Shown: piece after piece, positions 8,597-15,627 of the stretch
Numbering within the stretch: the stretch's first letter is position 1
How the letters are laid out: the number at the start of each line of letters is the position of its first letter
NCBI RefSeq assembly: GCF_007995085.1
Contig: NZ_VOQS01000005.1
Coordinates: 1,302,001-1,366,000, forward strand
From: Paraburkholderia azotifigens
Lineage (GTDB): Bacteria; Pseudomonadota; Gammaproteobacteria; Burkholderiales; Burkholderiaceae
Length of the DNA: 64,000 bases
Reading direction: 5' to 3'
Notes under the pieces: generated by a model
What the model was told of the DNA's origin: nothing
The model's database searches: none
Seen by the model: only the letters and a program-made list of their open reading frames with translations
Position numbers and translations under genes: made by a program

Positions 8597-9967
8597 CTAG
8601 GTCTCCATCTCCTCGCCTTGCGCATCGCGCGCGGCGATCTTCAGTTGACGCAGCTTGTGATAGAGCGTCTTCTTCGGCATGCCGAGCGCTTCGCTCGTGT
8701 CCGCCACGTTGCCGTGATGACGCCGCAGCATGTCTTCGATCAGCATGCGTTCGAAGTAAGCCATCTGGTCGGCGAGCGAGCCGCCTTTGATCGGTGCCGA
8801 TGCGTTCGCCCCTTCGGCAAGCAGACTGTCGCCCGTGAGACCGAGCACGAAGCGGTCGGCGACGTTCTGCAGCTCGCGTACGTTGCCGGGCCACGCATGC
8901 GTCATCAGTTCCGACACCTGCCCCGCCGACACGATGGGCGCCGGTTGACCGAAGCGGCGCGCCGCCGCCAGCACGAAGTGCTCGAACAGCAGCGGCACGT
9001 CTTCGCGCCGTTCACGCAACGGCGACAATTCGATTTGCGCGACGTTCAGCCGGTACAGCAGGTCCGCGCGAAAGCGGCCATCGACCGAAAGCGCCGCGAG
9101 ATCGGCCTTCGACGCCGCGACCACGCGGCAATCGACGGGAATCGATTCGTTCGCGCCGAGCCGCTCCAGCGTGCGCTCCTGCAGCACGCGCAGCATCTTG
9201 ATCTGCAGCGCGACGGGCATGGTTTCGATTTCATCGAGAAACAGCGTGCCGCCGTGTGCCCATTCGATCTTGCCGATCCGCTTCTTGATCGCGCCCGTGA
9301 ACGCGCCTGCTTCGTGGCCGAACAGCTCGCTCTCGAAGATCTGTTCCGGCAGGCCGCCGCAATTGAGCGCGACGAAATGCTTGTCGCGCCGCCCGCCGAA
9401 GTCATGCAGGCTGCGCGCGATCAGCTCCTTGCCCGTGCCCGTTTCGCCCGTGATCAGCACCGACACCGACGTATCGGCGAGACGCAGGATCTTCTTGCGC
9501 ACTTCGGCCATCGCCGGCGACTTGCCGAGCACCAGCGCCTCGATGCCCTGCCAGTTCTGAAGCGCGGCCCGCAAGCCCTGCACTTCGAGCGTGAGGCGGC
9601 GCTTTTCGACGGCGCGCGCGACGCGGCCCGCGATATGATCGGAAGAAAAAGGCTTTTCGATGAAGTCGTACGCGCCGACCTGCATCGCACCGACAGCCGT
9701 CGAAATATCCGCGTGTCCGCTGATCAGCACGACGGGAATCTGCGCATCGATCGCCATCACCTTGTCGAGCAGCTGCAAGCCGTCGATGCCCGGCATCCGC
9801 ACGTCCGACACGATCACGAGCGGCGCGCCCGGCGCGACCTCGGCAAGCGCCTGTGCCGCCGACGCAAACGCGCTGACGGGAAAGCCCGCCAGCGCGACGG
9901 CCTGCTCGACGCCGAAGCGCACATTCTCGTCGTCCTCGACGACGAGCACGCGAATCTCATCTCCCAT
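8597..9967 (-). CDS. Sigma-54-dependent response regulator, DctD/NtrC type
   Basis: 456 residues with three domains: a receiver (about 1-120) with the phosphoacceptor Asp in VSDVRMPGIDG; an AAA+ domain (about 140-380) with Walker A GETGTGKE, the sigma-54 contact loop GAFTGA and Walker B-like GGTLFLDEIE; and a Fis-type helix-turn-helix at the C-terminus (MPKKTLYHKLRQLKI). The start at 9965-9967 overlaps the upstream kinase gene by 11 bp, so they are translationally coupled. It should activate sigma-54 promoters; the best candidate lies at 13354-13368 in front of the adjacent 2HCT transporter gene. Confidence 0.93.
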   Translation of the reverse strand: MGDEIRVLVVEDDENVRFGVEQAVALAGFPVSAFASAAQALAEVAPGAPLVIVSDVRMPGIDGLQLLDKVMAIDAQIPVVLISGHADISTAVGAMQVGAYDFIEKPFSSDHIAGRVARAVEKRRLTLEVQGLRAALQNWQGIEALVLGKSPAMAEVRKKILRLADTSVSVLITGETGTGKELIARSLHDFGGRRDKHFVALNCGGLPEQIFESELFGHEAGAFTGAIKKRIGKIEWAHGGTLFLDEIETMPVALQIKMLRVLQERTLERLGANESIPVDCRVVAASKADLAALSVDGRFRADLLYRLNVAQIELSPLRERREDVPLLFEHFVLAAARRFGQPAPIVSAGQVSELMTHAWPGNVRELQNVADRFVLGLTGDSLLAEGANASAPIKGGSLADQMAYFERMLIEDMLRRHHGNVADTSEALGMPKKTLYHKLRQLKIAARDAQGEEMET

Positions 9968-11852
9968 GAACCACCCTCTGCGACGTCGCCGCCGCGAATT
10001 CGATCGTGAATTGTGCGCCGCTGCGCATGTCGCCGTCCACGAGATTTGTCGCCGAGATCCTGGCGCCGAAGCCCTCGACGATACGCGACGTGATCGCGAG
10101 TCCAAGTCCCAGGCCATGTCCGCGCGGCTTCGTCGTCACGAACGGCTCGAACAGATGCGCGAGCACCTCGGGCGCGATGCCCGGACCGCTGTCGGCAATG
10201 GTGAACAGCACGCGGTCGCGCTCGTCGGGATCGGCGGCAGCAATACGGATGACGCGACGGTGGCCGTCGCGCACGGCGTCGAGCGCGTTGCCCAGCAGAT
10301 TGACGATCACCTGTTGCAACTGGCTGGATTCCGCCCACACCGCAGAGCCCGCCGGAATTGTCACGTCGAGTTGCACGCCTTCGTCGCGGATACGCGCTTC
10401 GTAGATGAGCCGTGCATGCGCGACCGCTTCGTTCAGCGAAACGGCCACCCGTTCGACATCCGGCTTGCGCGCGAAGGCCTTCAGTTCGCCCGTCAGCACG
10501 GCCATGCTGTCGACGAGTTTCGCCACCCGTTCCAGATTCGCCACCGCCTGCGCGGGCTGATTACGCTCGAAGAACGTGCGCGCGTTGTCGCACAGCGTGC
10601 GGATCGCGACGAGCGGCTGATTCAGCTCGTGCGTGAGACCCGCGGCCATCTGCCCAAGCACGGCGAGCTTGCCCGCGTGGACGACTTCCTGTTGCGTGTC
10701 GCGCAGACGCTGCTCGGTCCTTTTGCGCTCGACGATTTCCTGCTGCATCCGTTCGTTGGCCGCCGTGAGCGCCGCCGTGCGCTGCGCGACGGTCATCTCG
10801 AGCCGGTCGTTCGCGAGCCGCAACGCGTCCTGCGCCTTGAGCTTTTCGGCGATCGCGCGGCGCCGCTGGACGGCATACAGCGCATACAGCCCGGCGATCA
10901 GAAACGCGCCCGTCACGAACGCGAGCGCAAGCTGCTGCTGATGGCGCGCGCCTGCCACGTCGAGCAGCACCATGACGGAATCGCCCGCTTGCGGTGCTGG
11001 CCGCGACATCACGAGAAACTGCGTGCTGCGCCCTTTGTTGCGCCAGTCGGGAAAGCGCCCGAGCCACGCCGTGCCGCTCCAGTCGTCGCCCCGGCGATAC
11101 GCGAGCACGTCGACAGTGCGGCCCGCGTATTGCCTTGACGCCTGAATTTCGCGCTGCCGGTCGGCGGTGATGGGCTTGAGCGCGGTGAACTTCCACGCCG
11201 GCACCGTCGATATGACGATCACGCCGTTGCTGTCGATCACCATCGCCGCTTCGCCCGGTGCGCGCCATGCCGCTTCGAGCGCATCGACGCTCAGCTTGAC
11301 GGCCGCCGCGCCGATCGGCTTGCCCGCATCGCGCACGGCGCTCGCGAAGTACAGACCCGGCATGCCCGTGTTCGTGCCGATGCCGAAAAAGCGCCCCGTG
11401 CCATGCGCAAGCGCATCCTTGAAGTACGGCCGATACGATACGTTGGTGCCGACGAAGCTGAGCGACTGGTTCCAGTTGCTCGCGGCGATCACCTCGCCTT
11501 GCAGATCGATCACGTCGACGGCGAGACTGCCCGCGTCGCGGTTGACAGCTTCGAGATAGGTATCGACTTCGTGCACGATTTCAGGCGAAGCGCGCGGACC
11601 CGCGCCCAGCAATGCGCGCACGCTGTCCTGCCGCGCCACGATGGCGGGCATCATCTCGAAGCGGCCCAGTTCGCTTTTCAGGCTCGCCGCGTACAGGTCG
11701 AGCCGATGCGCGCCGACTTCCGCGAGCGCGTCGATCGCGCGGTTCCACGCGAACTCGACGGCCGCTGCCGCCGCGCCGAAATACAGCGCGGCAGCGGCGG
11801 CCCATGCCCACAACGGTATGCCTCTTATTCTTACGCGCACGTTGATCCTCAT
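9957..11852 (-). CDS. Sensor histidine kinase, DctB type
   Basis: The start is set at ATG 11850-11852 (MRINVRVRIRG), directly before the first membrane helix; the longer upstream reading adds an Arg-rich stretch overlapping a hairpin. The layout is membrane helix, a periplasmic double-Cache/PAS-like sensor (about 40-290, with NVSYRPYFKDAL and FFGIGTNTGMPGLYFA typical of DctB), second membrane helix (LALAFVTGAFLIAGLYAL), coiled coil, H-box (GLTHELNQPL) and ATPase with N box (VNLLGNALDA) and G boxes. It should phosphorylate the response regulator encoded immediately downstream on sensing a C4-dicarboxylate or citrate-like ligand. Confidence 0.9.
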   Translation of the reverse strand: MRINVRVRIRGIPLWAWAAAAALYFGAAAAAVEFAWNRAIDALAEVGAHRLDLYAASLKSELGRFEMMPAIVARQDSVRALLGAGPRASPEIVHEVDTYLEAVNRDAGSLAVDVIDLQGEVIAASNWNQSLSFVGTNVSYRPYFKDALAHGTGRFFGIGTNTGMPGLYFASAVRDAGKPIGAAAVKLSVDALEAAWRAPGEAAMVIDSNGVIVISTVPAWKFTALKPITADRQREIQASRQYAGRTVDVLAYRRGDDWSGTAWLGRFPDWRNKGRSTQFLVMSRPAPQAGDSVMVLLDVAGARHQQQLALAFVTGAFLIAGLYALYAVQRRRAIAEKLKAQDALRLANDRLEMTVAQRTAALTAANERMQQEIVERKRTEQRLRDTQQEVVHAGKLAVLGQMAAGLTHELNQPLVAIRTLCDNARTFFERNQPAQAVANLERVAKLVDSMAVLTGELKAFARKPDVERVAVSLNEAVAHARLIYEARIRDEGVQLDVTIPAGSAVWAESSQLQQVIVNLLGNALDAVRDGHRRVIRIAAADPDERDRVLFTIADSGPGIAPEVLAHLFEPFVTTKPRGHGLGLGLAITSRIVEGFGARISATNLVDGDMRSGAQFTIEFAAATSQRVVHGR

Positions 11853-11855
11853 CGA

Positions 11856-11905
11856 TGCCCGACGCCGGATGCCGTATCGCACATCGGCGCGCGCCGCGTC
11901 GGGCA
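11856..11905 (-). other. Stem-loop between transporter and histidine kinase genes
   Basis: A perfect 10-bp inverted repeat (TGCCCGACGC at 11856-11865 with its complement at 11896-11905) encloses 30 nt, lying between the stop of the 2HCT transporter gene and the kinase start. There is no T run, so it could be a partial terminator or an mRNA stabiliser that lowers kinase expression relative to the transporter. Confidence 0.5.
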
Positions 11906-11913
11906 CGGCCGCG

Positions 11914-13278
11914 TCACCCGAAATGCGCGAGCAGGATCAGCGTCATCGTCACCACGATCGCGCCGCCGATACGCGTGGCGATCTGCGCGAACGGCATCAG
12001 CGTCATGCGGTTGGCCGCCGTCAGGATCGCGACGTCGCCCGTGCCGCCCTGGCCGCTGTGGCAGGCGTTCACGATCGCGGTGTCGATAGGGTACATCTTC
12101 AGGAAGCGCCCAACCACAAAGCCCGTGCCCATCAGCGTCGCGACCGTGACCACGATCGTCACGATGTTGGCGAACGTGAACGCGGCGACCAGCTTGTCCC
12201 ACGGCGTCATCGCGACGCCGATCGCGAACAGCAGCGGATACGTGACGGCCGTCGAAAAGAACTTGTAGACGACGAACGCGCCTTCCTGCAACTGCGGCGA
12301 CACCGCGCGCGCGAGCTTCACGATCACCGCGAGGAACAGCATCGCGACGGGCGCGGGCAGGCCGAACAGATTGCGGCACATCAGACCGAGCAGGTACAGC
12401 GTGATCGCGGTGATGCCGGCGGCGGCGATATGCGCGACGTCGATATGGCCGGAGATTTCTTCTTTCACCGGATCCATTTCATCCGTCTCGCCGACCTGCA
12501 GGCGACCGTTGCCCGTCAGATGCGGCAGACGTTTGCCGAGCATGTCGAGCGCGCCCGACAGCACGATCGCCGTGAGGCTGCCGAGCATCACAGGCGGCAG
12601 CACCTGCGCGAACAGTTCGCCCTGCGGCAGATGCATGATTTCCGAGTAGCCGATCGACAGCGGAATCGCGCCTTCGCCGACGCCGCCCGCCATGATGGGC
12701 ACGACGATATACAGCAGCGTATGCCGCACGCCGAGTCCGAACGCCGCGCCAACCGCCGTGCCGACGATAGCGGCAGCGATCGAGCCGACGGCCAGCGGCA
12801 CGAAGATTTTCACGAAGCCCTGGATCAGCACGCGCCGGTCCATGCTCAGAATGCTCCCGACGATGATGGACGCGATGAACAGATACAGGAAGTTCGTCGA
12901 CTTGGTGAACTCTGTCGTCAGATGGAGGATGGGCTTCGGCAGCAGGTGGTAGTACGTGAGCGCGGACGGCACGAAGGTCGCGCAGATCGCGGCTGCGCCG
13001 ATGTTGCGCAGGACCGGCAGACGCTTGCCGAGTTCGGCGCAGGTGAAGCCGAAGAACGCGAGCACGGCGATCGCCATCGAGATTTCGCCGGGCACTTTGC
13101 CCGTCACCGCGAACCCCGCGATCAGCGCGAGCAGGATGAAATAGACGGGCAGCGGAATAATGCCGATCCGGTATTCCATCAGCTTCCACCAGCCTTCGGG
13201 CCAGAAGCGGGTCTTGGTGTCGGGTTGCTGCGCGGGAACCGGCTGCGAATGGCCGGATGCGTGAGTTGGGGTTGCCAA
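11914..13278 (-). CDS. 2-hydroxycarboxylate transporter (2HCT family, citrate/malate:cation symporter)
   Basis: With a TTG start at 13276-13278 preceded by AAGGAG at a good distance, the product is 454 residues, normal for 2HCT carriers such as CitS and MaeN; no ATG lies in a better position. Around eleven hydrophobic segments are seen. The family hallmark GGxG loops are present in two places, PIMAGGVGEGAIPLS and NACHSGQGGTGDVAIL, the re-entrant substrate-binding loops. It should import citrate, malate or a related 2-hydroxy acid with Na+ or H+. It is the first gene of a leftward unit followed by the kinase/regulator pair. Confidence 0.9.
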   Translation of the reverse strand: MATPTHASGHSQPVPAQQPDTKTRFWPEGWWKLMEYRIGIIPLPVYFILLALIAGFAVTGKVPGEISMAIAVLAFFGFTCAELGKRLPVLRNIGAAAICATFVPSALTYYHLLPKPILHLTTEFTKSTNFLYLFIASIIVGSILSMDRRVLIQGFVKIFVPLAVGSIAAAIVGTAVGAAFGLGVRHTLLYIVVPIMAGGVGEGAIPLSIGYSEIMHLPQGELFAQVLPPVMLGSLTAIVLSGALDMLGKRLPHLTGNGRLQVGETDEMDPVKEEISGHIDVAHIAAAGITAITLYLLGLMCRNLFGLPAPVAMLFLAVIVKLARAVSPQLQEGAFVVYKFFSTAVTYPLLFAIGVAMTPWDKLVAAFTFANIVTIVVTVATLMGTGFVVGRFLKMYPIDTAIVNACHSGQGGTGDVAILTAANRMTLMPFAQIATRIGGAIVVTMTLILLAHFG

Positions 13279-13353
13279 AGCGTGTCTCCTTGATTTGCGA
13301 TGCGCGGGCGGCATCGCTTTTCGATGGCCTGATGGCCAGTGGACGCCTTTAAC

Positions 13354-13368
13354 GCAAAGGCCATGCCA
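13354..13368 (-). promoter_or_regulatory. Sigma-54 promoter of the 2HCT transporter gene
   Basis: On the minus strand the site reads TGGCATGGCCTTTGC: GG and GC are separated by exactly 10 bases, with TGGCAT-N5-TTGC close to the consensus TGGCAC-N5-TTGCW. It lies about 75 bp upstream of the transporter start, and the operon encodes its own GAFTGA-type activator. Confidence 0.8.
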
Positions 13369-13441
13369 ATTGTTCAGCCACGCATATGCAATTGATTTGC
13401 AAGGATTTTTCTCGCGACGAGGCAGAAAAGCACGCAGCCTG

Positions 13442-13489
13442 TTCTGAGACTTCAGAATTGGGCTCGCGAGCCAGGCTGAGATTTCAGCC
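13442..13489. promoter_or_regulatory. Twin upstream activator sites for the sigma-54 promoter
   Basis: Two perfect 6-4-6 inverted repeats, TTCTGAGACTTCAGAA (13442-13457) and GGCTGAGATTTCAGCC (13474-13489), share the core CTGAGAYTTCAG. Their centres are 32 bp apart, three helical turns, and lie about 108 and 140 bp upstream of the predicted transcription start. A separate 12-bp palindrome GGCTCGCGAGCC (13461-13472) lies between them. Binding by the neighbouring response regulator is inferred. Confidence 0.65.
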
Positions 13490-13534
13490 ATTCGCTAGAA
13501 TCGCTGCAGGGATCGACGGCGACGGGAGACAACC

Positions 13535-13981
13535 ATGCAGGACACGTGGCAGTTCCAGATCAGGATCACCGTTTCGGACGAACGGGCCAGCGCGTTGCGC
13601 GCGGATCCCGAAGCGAAGTCGTATGCACCGCTTCACGACCTGTTGAGCCGGCACAACGCGGCGCTGGTATGCCAGTTCGACGCGTTCGCCGGTTACGTCG
13701 CGGAAGCGGAACGGGCCGGGACGCAGGACTATCCGCTCTACGAATGGACGCGGCAGACCATCGACAACCCGGAGAAGAAAGCGAAATACCTGCGCTCGTT
13801 CACCGTCTACGTAGACGGCGAGCAGGTGTATGCAAGGGAAACAGCGGATTCGCTCGAAGCGGCGCTTGCTTCGTTATCGAAGCAGGACCGCGAAGCGGGA
13901 ATCGACCGTGTCTTCAGGTACGACACGAACCCCGCCAACAACCCGCAGCCGCCGCACGCGAGCGGCGGCGAGCCGCGGTAA
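13535..13981 (+). CDS. Conserved hypothetical protein
   Basis: A 148-residue, highly charged, soluble-looking protein without signal peptide or membrane segment. It begins MQDTWQFQIRITVSDE after a GGGAGAC ribosome site at 13525-13531. The first part looks alpha/beta (FQIRITV, FTVYVDGEQVYAR), the middle is helical and the last 20 residues are Pro/Asn/Gly-rich. I do not recognise a named family. It is divergent from the 2HCT transporter gene and shares the intergenic region with the twin activator sites. Confidence 0.65.
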   Translation: MQDTWQFQIRITVSDERASALRADPEAKSYAPLHDLLSRHNAALVCQFDAFAGYVAEAERAGTQDYPLYEWTRQTIDNPEKKAKYLRSFTVYVDGEQVYARETADSLEAALASLSKQDREAGIDRVFRYDTNPANNPQPPHASGGEPR

Positions 13982-14039
13982 CCGGTCCGCGCGTCCGTCT
14001 TGTGCCGGACGCCTGCGGACCATTTGCGAGGCTACGCAT

Positions 14040-14456
14040 TCAAACCAGCGTGATCTCGACATCGATATTGCCGCGCGTCGCCTTCGAATACGGACACGTC
14101 TGGTGGGCCGCATCGACGATCTTCTGTGCGACGTCGCGCTCCACATCCGGCAGGCTCACGTTGAGGCGCGCCTGCAGGAAGTAGCCGCCCTCACCCGTGC
14201 CGAGATCGACTTCGGCGTTCACGCTGGTGTCGGCGGGCAGCGCCACTTTCAGCTCGCGCGCCGCGAGTCCCATTGCGCCGATGAAACACGCCGACCAGCC
14301 GGCCGCGAACAGTTGCTCCGGGTTCGTGCCCTTGCCGTTCGAGCCCGGCGGCGACAGCTCGATGTCCAGACGGCCGTCGGAACTGCGTGCCGCGCCTTCG
14401 CGGCCGCCCGTCGTTTGCGTCTCGCCCGTGTAAAGCACGTTGTCGATTCTTGCCAT
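14040..14456 (-). CDS. ohr: Organic hydroperoxide resistance protein
   Basis: 138 residues, the normal Ohr length, with both catalytic cysteines: Cys57 in GWSACFIGAM and Cys121 in CPYSKATRGN. Ohr is a cytoplasmic thiol peroxidase of the Ohr/OsmC family that reduces organic and fatty acid hydroperoxides using lipoylated proteins. It is the second gene of a leftward unit behind a small exported protein (24-bp gap), with a promoter flanked by two OhrR-like boxes at 14857-14934 and ohrR itself at 15039-15500. Confidence 0.96.
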   Translation of the reverse strand: MARIDNVLYTGETQTTGGREGAARSSDGRLDIELSPPGSNGKGTNPEQLFAAGWSACFIGAMGLAARELKVALPADTSVNAEVDLGTGEGGYFLQARLNVSLPDVERDVAQKIVDAAHQTCPYSKATRGNIDVEITLV

Positions 14457-14480
14457 GGTCGTTTCTCCTTCGCCCGTGAA

Positions 14481-14750
14481 TTAGTGATGCTTGAAGGTCG
14501 ACGTGCTGAACTGGCCCGAGATGGTGCGTGCGCCCGACTGAACCGTCTGGTCTGCGACGCCGCCCATGTCGTCGTTGACGGCCGCGTTGCGGCCTGCGTC
14601 GGCGACGATCGCAGCGGGGCCTTGCTGGGAAGCCGGCGCGCCTTGCAGCGGGCTGTAATGCGGCGCAGGACCGAAACCGCTGGCGAATGCCGACGAGGAA
14701 GCTGCCACGCCAACTGCAAACCAGACTGCGACTTTGAAGAACTTGTTCAT
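14481..14750 (-). CDS. Small exported protein in the ohr operon
   Basis: The start is ATG at 14748-14750, which gives an 89-residue product with a clear signal peptide (MNKFFKVAVWFAVGVAASSSAFA). The mature part of about 66 residues is rich in Gly, Ala, Gln and Ser, contains no Cys and ends FKHH. I do not recognise the family. It is the promoter-proximal gene of the ohr unit, so it should be induced by organic peroxide with ohr. Confidence 0.75.
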   Translation of the reverse strand: MNKFFKVAVWFAVGVAASSSAFASGFGPAPHYSPLQGAPASQQGPAAIVADAGRNAAVNDDMGGVADQTVQSGARTISGQFSTSTFKHH

Positions 14751-14856
14751 GTTTGACTCCGCTATTTGAAGGTGAAGGCCCTCACCCGAGGGCGCCATGT
14801 TTTTCGATACCAGGTGGATCACGCCTGTCAGGCATCACCACCTTCTTAACCGCACA

Positions 14857-14880
14857 CGATTAGATCGCGTACGATACATT
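14857..14880 (-). promoter_or_regulatory. OhrR-type operator, box 1 (downstream of ohr -10)
   Basis: The box has CGATTAGATCGC followed by GTACGATACATT, with core ATCG-N4-CGAT. It abuts the -10 of the ohr-unit promoter, where a bound repressor would block RNA polymerase. It matches the two other boxes in this region at nearly every position. Confidence 0.75.
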
Positions 14881-14905
14881 CTAGCCGGAAAATTCTGTCT
14901 GTCAA
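14878..14905 (-). promoter_or_regulatory. Sigma-70 promoter of the ohr unit
   Basis: On the minus strand, TTGACA (14900-14905) and TAGAAT (14878-14883) are separated by 16 bp. The promoter is bracketed by OhrR-like boxes at 14857-14880 and 14911-14934. Confidence 0.75.
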
Positions 14906-14910
14906 GCATG

Positions 14911-14934
14911 CGATTAAATCGCGTGCGATATGTA
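14911..14934 (-). promoter_or_regulatory. OhrR-type operator, box 2 (upstream of ohr -35)
   Basis: The box has CGATTAAATCGC followed by GTGCGATATGTA, with the same core and the same orientation on the page as box 1, 54 bp away (about five helical turns). It lies just upstream of the -35 of the ohr-unit promoter. Confidence 0.7.
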
Positions 14935-15038
14935 TTTCGAAAAAAATGCCGGAACCCGGCTCGATGTCGACGGCGCACGGAGGCGCCGGCAGGACGCGGC
15001 CAACACGCCGCGCCCCGATTCGCTGCGTGGAAACGCCC

Positions 15039-15500
15039 TTATTCCTGCTCGCTCACGGCTTTGATCAGGTTGTTGCGCAGATTGACGATCGATTTCTGCA
15101 TCTTCGCAAACTCGTCCGGCGCGAGGCCGCAGGCCTCCACCAGGTCCATGCCAAACGCCTTTTCACGCAGACGCCGGCCGGCCTTGGTGAGACTCACGCG
15201 CACCTGGCGCTCGTCTTCGGGGTCGCGCTGGCGCTCCAGATAACCCATGCCTTCGAGTTTCTTCAGGATCGGCGTGAGCGTGTTCGATTCGAGAAACAGC
15301 TTTTCACCGAGGCTGCTGACCGTCTGGTTGTCCTCTTCCCACAGCGCAATCACGGTAATGTATTGCGTGTACGTGAGCCCCAGTTCTTCCAGAATCGGCT
15401 TGTAGGCCTTGCCGAACGCGAGGTTCGCCGAATAAACGGCAAAGCACAGGAAGTCGGCGAGCTTCGGATTCGTGTCTTCTGCCTTGGCGGTGGTCTTCAT
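15039..15500 (-). CDS. ohrR: MarR family organic peroxide-sensing repressor
   Basis: The start MKTTAKAEDTNPK (ATG at 15498-15500) gives 153 residues. The MarR winged helix is visible (TVSSLGEKLFLESNTLTPIL and the RDPEDERQVRVSLT wing). The sensing Cys19 sits in DFLCFAVYSANLAF, and a second Cys124 lies in VEACGLAPDE. This spacing matches the two-Cys OhrR class (Cys22/Cys127 in Xanthomonas), in which peroxide causes an intersubunit disulfide and release from DNA. It is transcribed towards the ohr unit from its own promoter, where a third box overlaps the -10 region. Confidence 0.94.
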   Translation of the reverse strand: MKTTAKAEDTNPKLADFLCFAVYSANLAFGKAYKPILEELGLTYTQYITVIALWEEDNQTVSSLGEKLFLESNTLTPILKKLEGMGYLERQRDPEDERQVRVSLTKAGRRLREKAFGMDLVEACGLAPDEFAKMQKSIVNLRNNLIKAVSEQE

Positions 15501-15545
15501 TTGCGTCCTCGTCAGCACGAGACGGATGTCTCTCGAAGAACGCAT

Positions 15546-15569
15546 TATACATCGTGTGCGATTTAATCG
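15546..15569 (-). promoter_or_regulatory. OhrR-type operator, box 3 in the ohrR promoter
   Basis: Read on the minus strand the box is CGATTAAATCGC followed by ACACGATGTATA, matching boxes 1 and 2. It overlaps a -10 element TATAAT (15544-15549), so OhrR probably represses itself. A -35 element is weak (TTTCCG at 15567-15572). Confidence 0.7.
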
Positions 15570-15602
15570 GAAATGCTTGACACGATGCCGGGGTCGCGGT
15601 TA

Positions 15603-15620
15603 GGCGCGCGATCGCGCGCC
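15603..15620 (-). terminator. Palindromic hairpin after the nitrate reductase gene
   Basis: An 18-bp perfect palindrome (GGCGCGC-GATC-GCGCGCC) lies 8 bp beyond the nitrate reductase stop codon. No T run follows, so it is either a weak terminator or a 3' end stabiliser. Confidence 0.4.
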
Positions 15621-15627
15621 GCCCGCC

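Noticed and set aside
11641..13293. 550-codon plus-strand frame opposite the 2HCT transporter
   Set aside because: Translation is Arg/His/Asp-rich; the minus strand encodes a clear membrane carrier.
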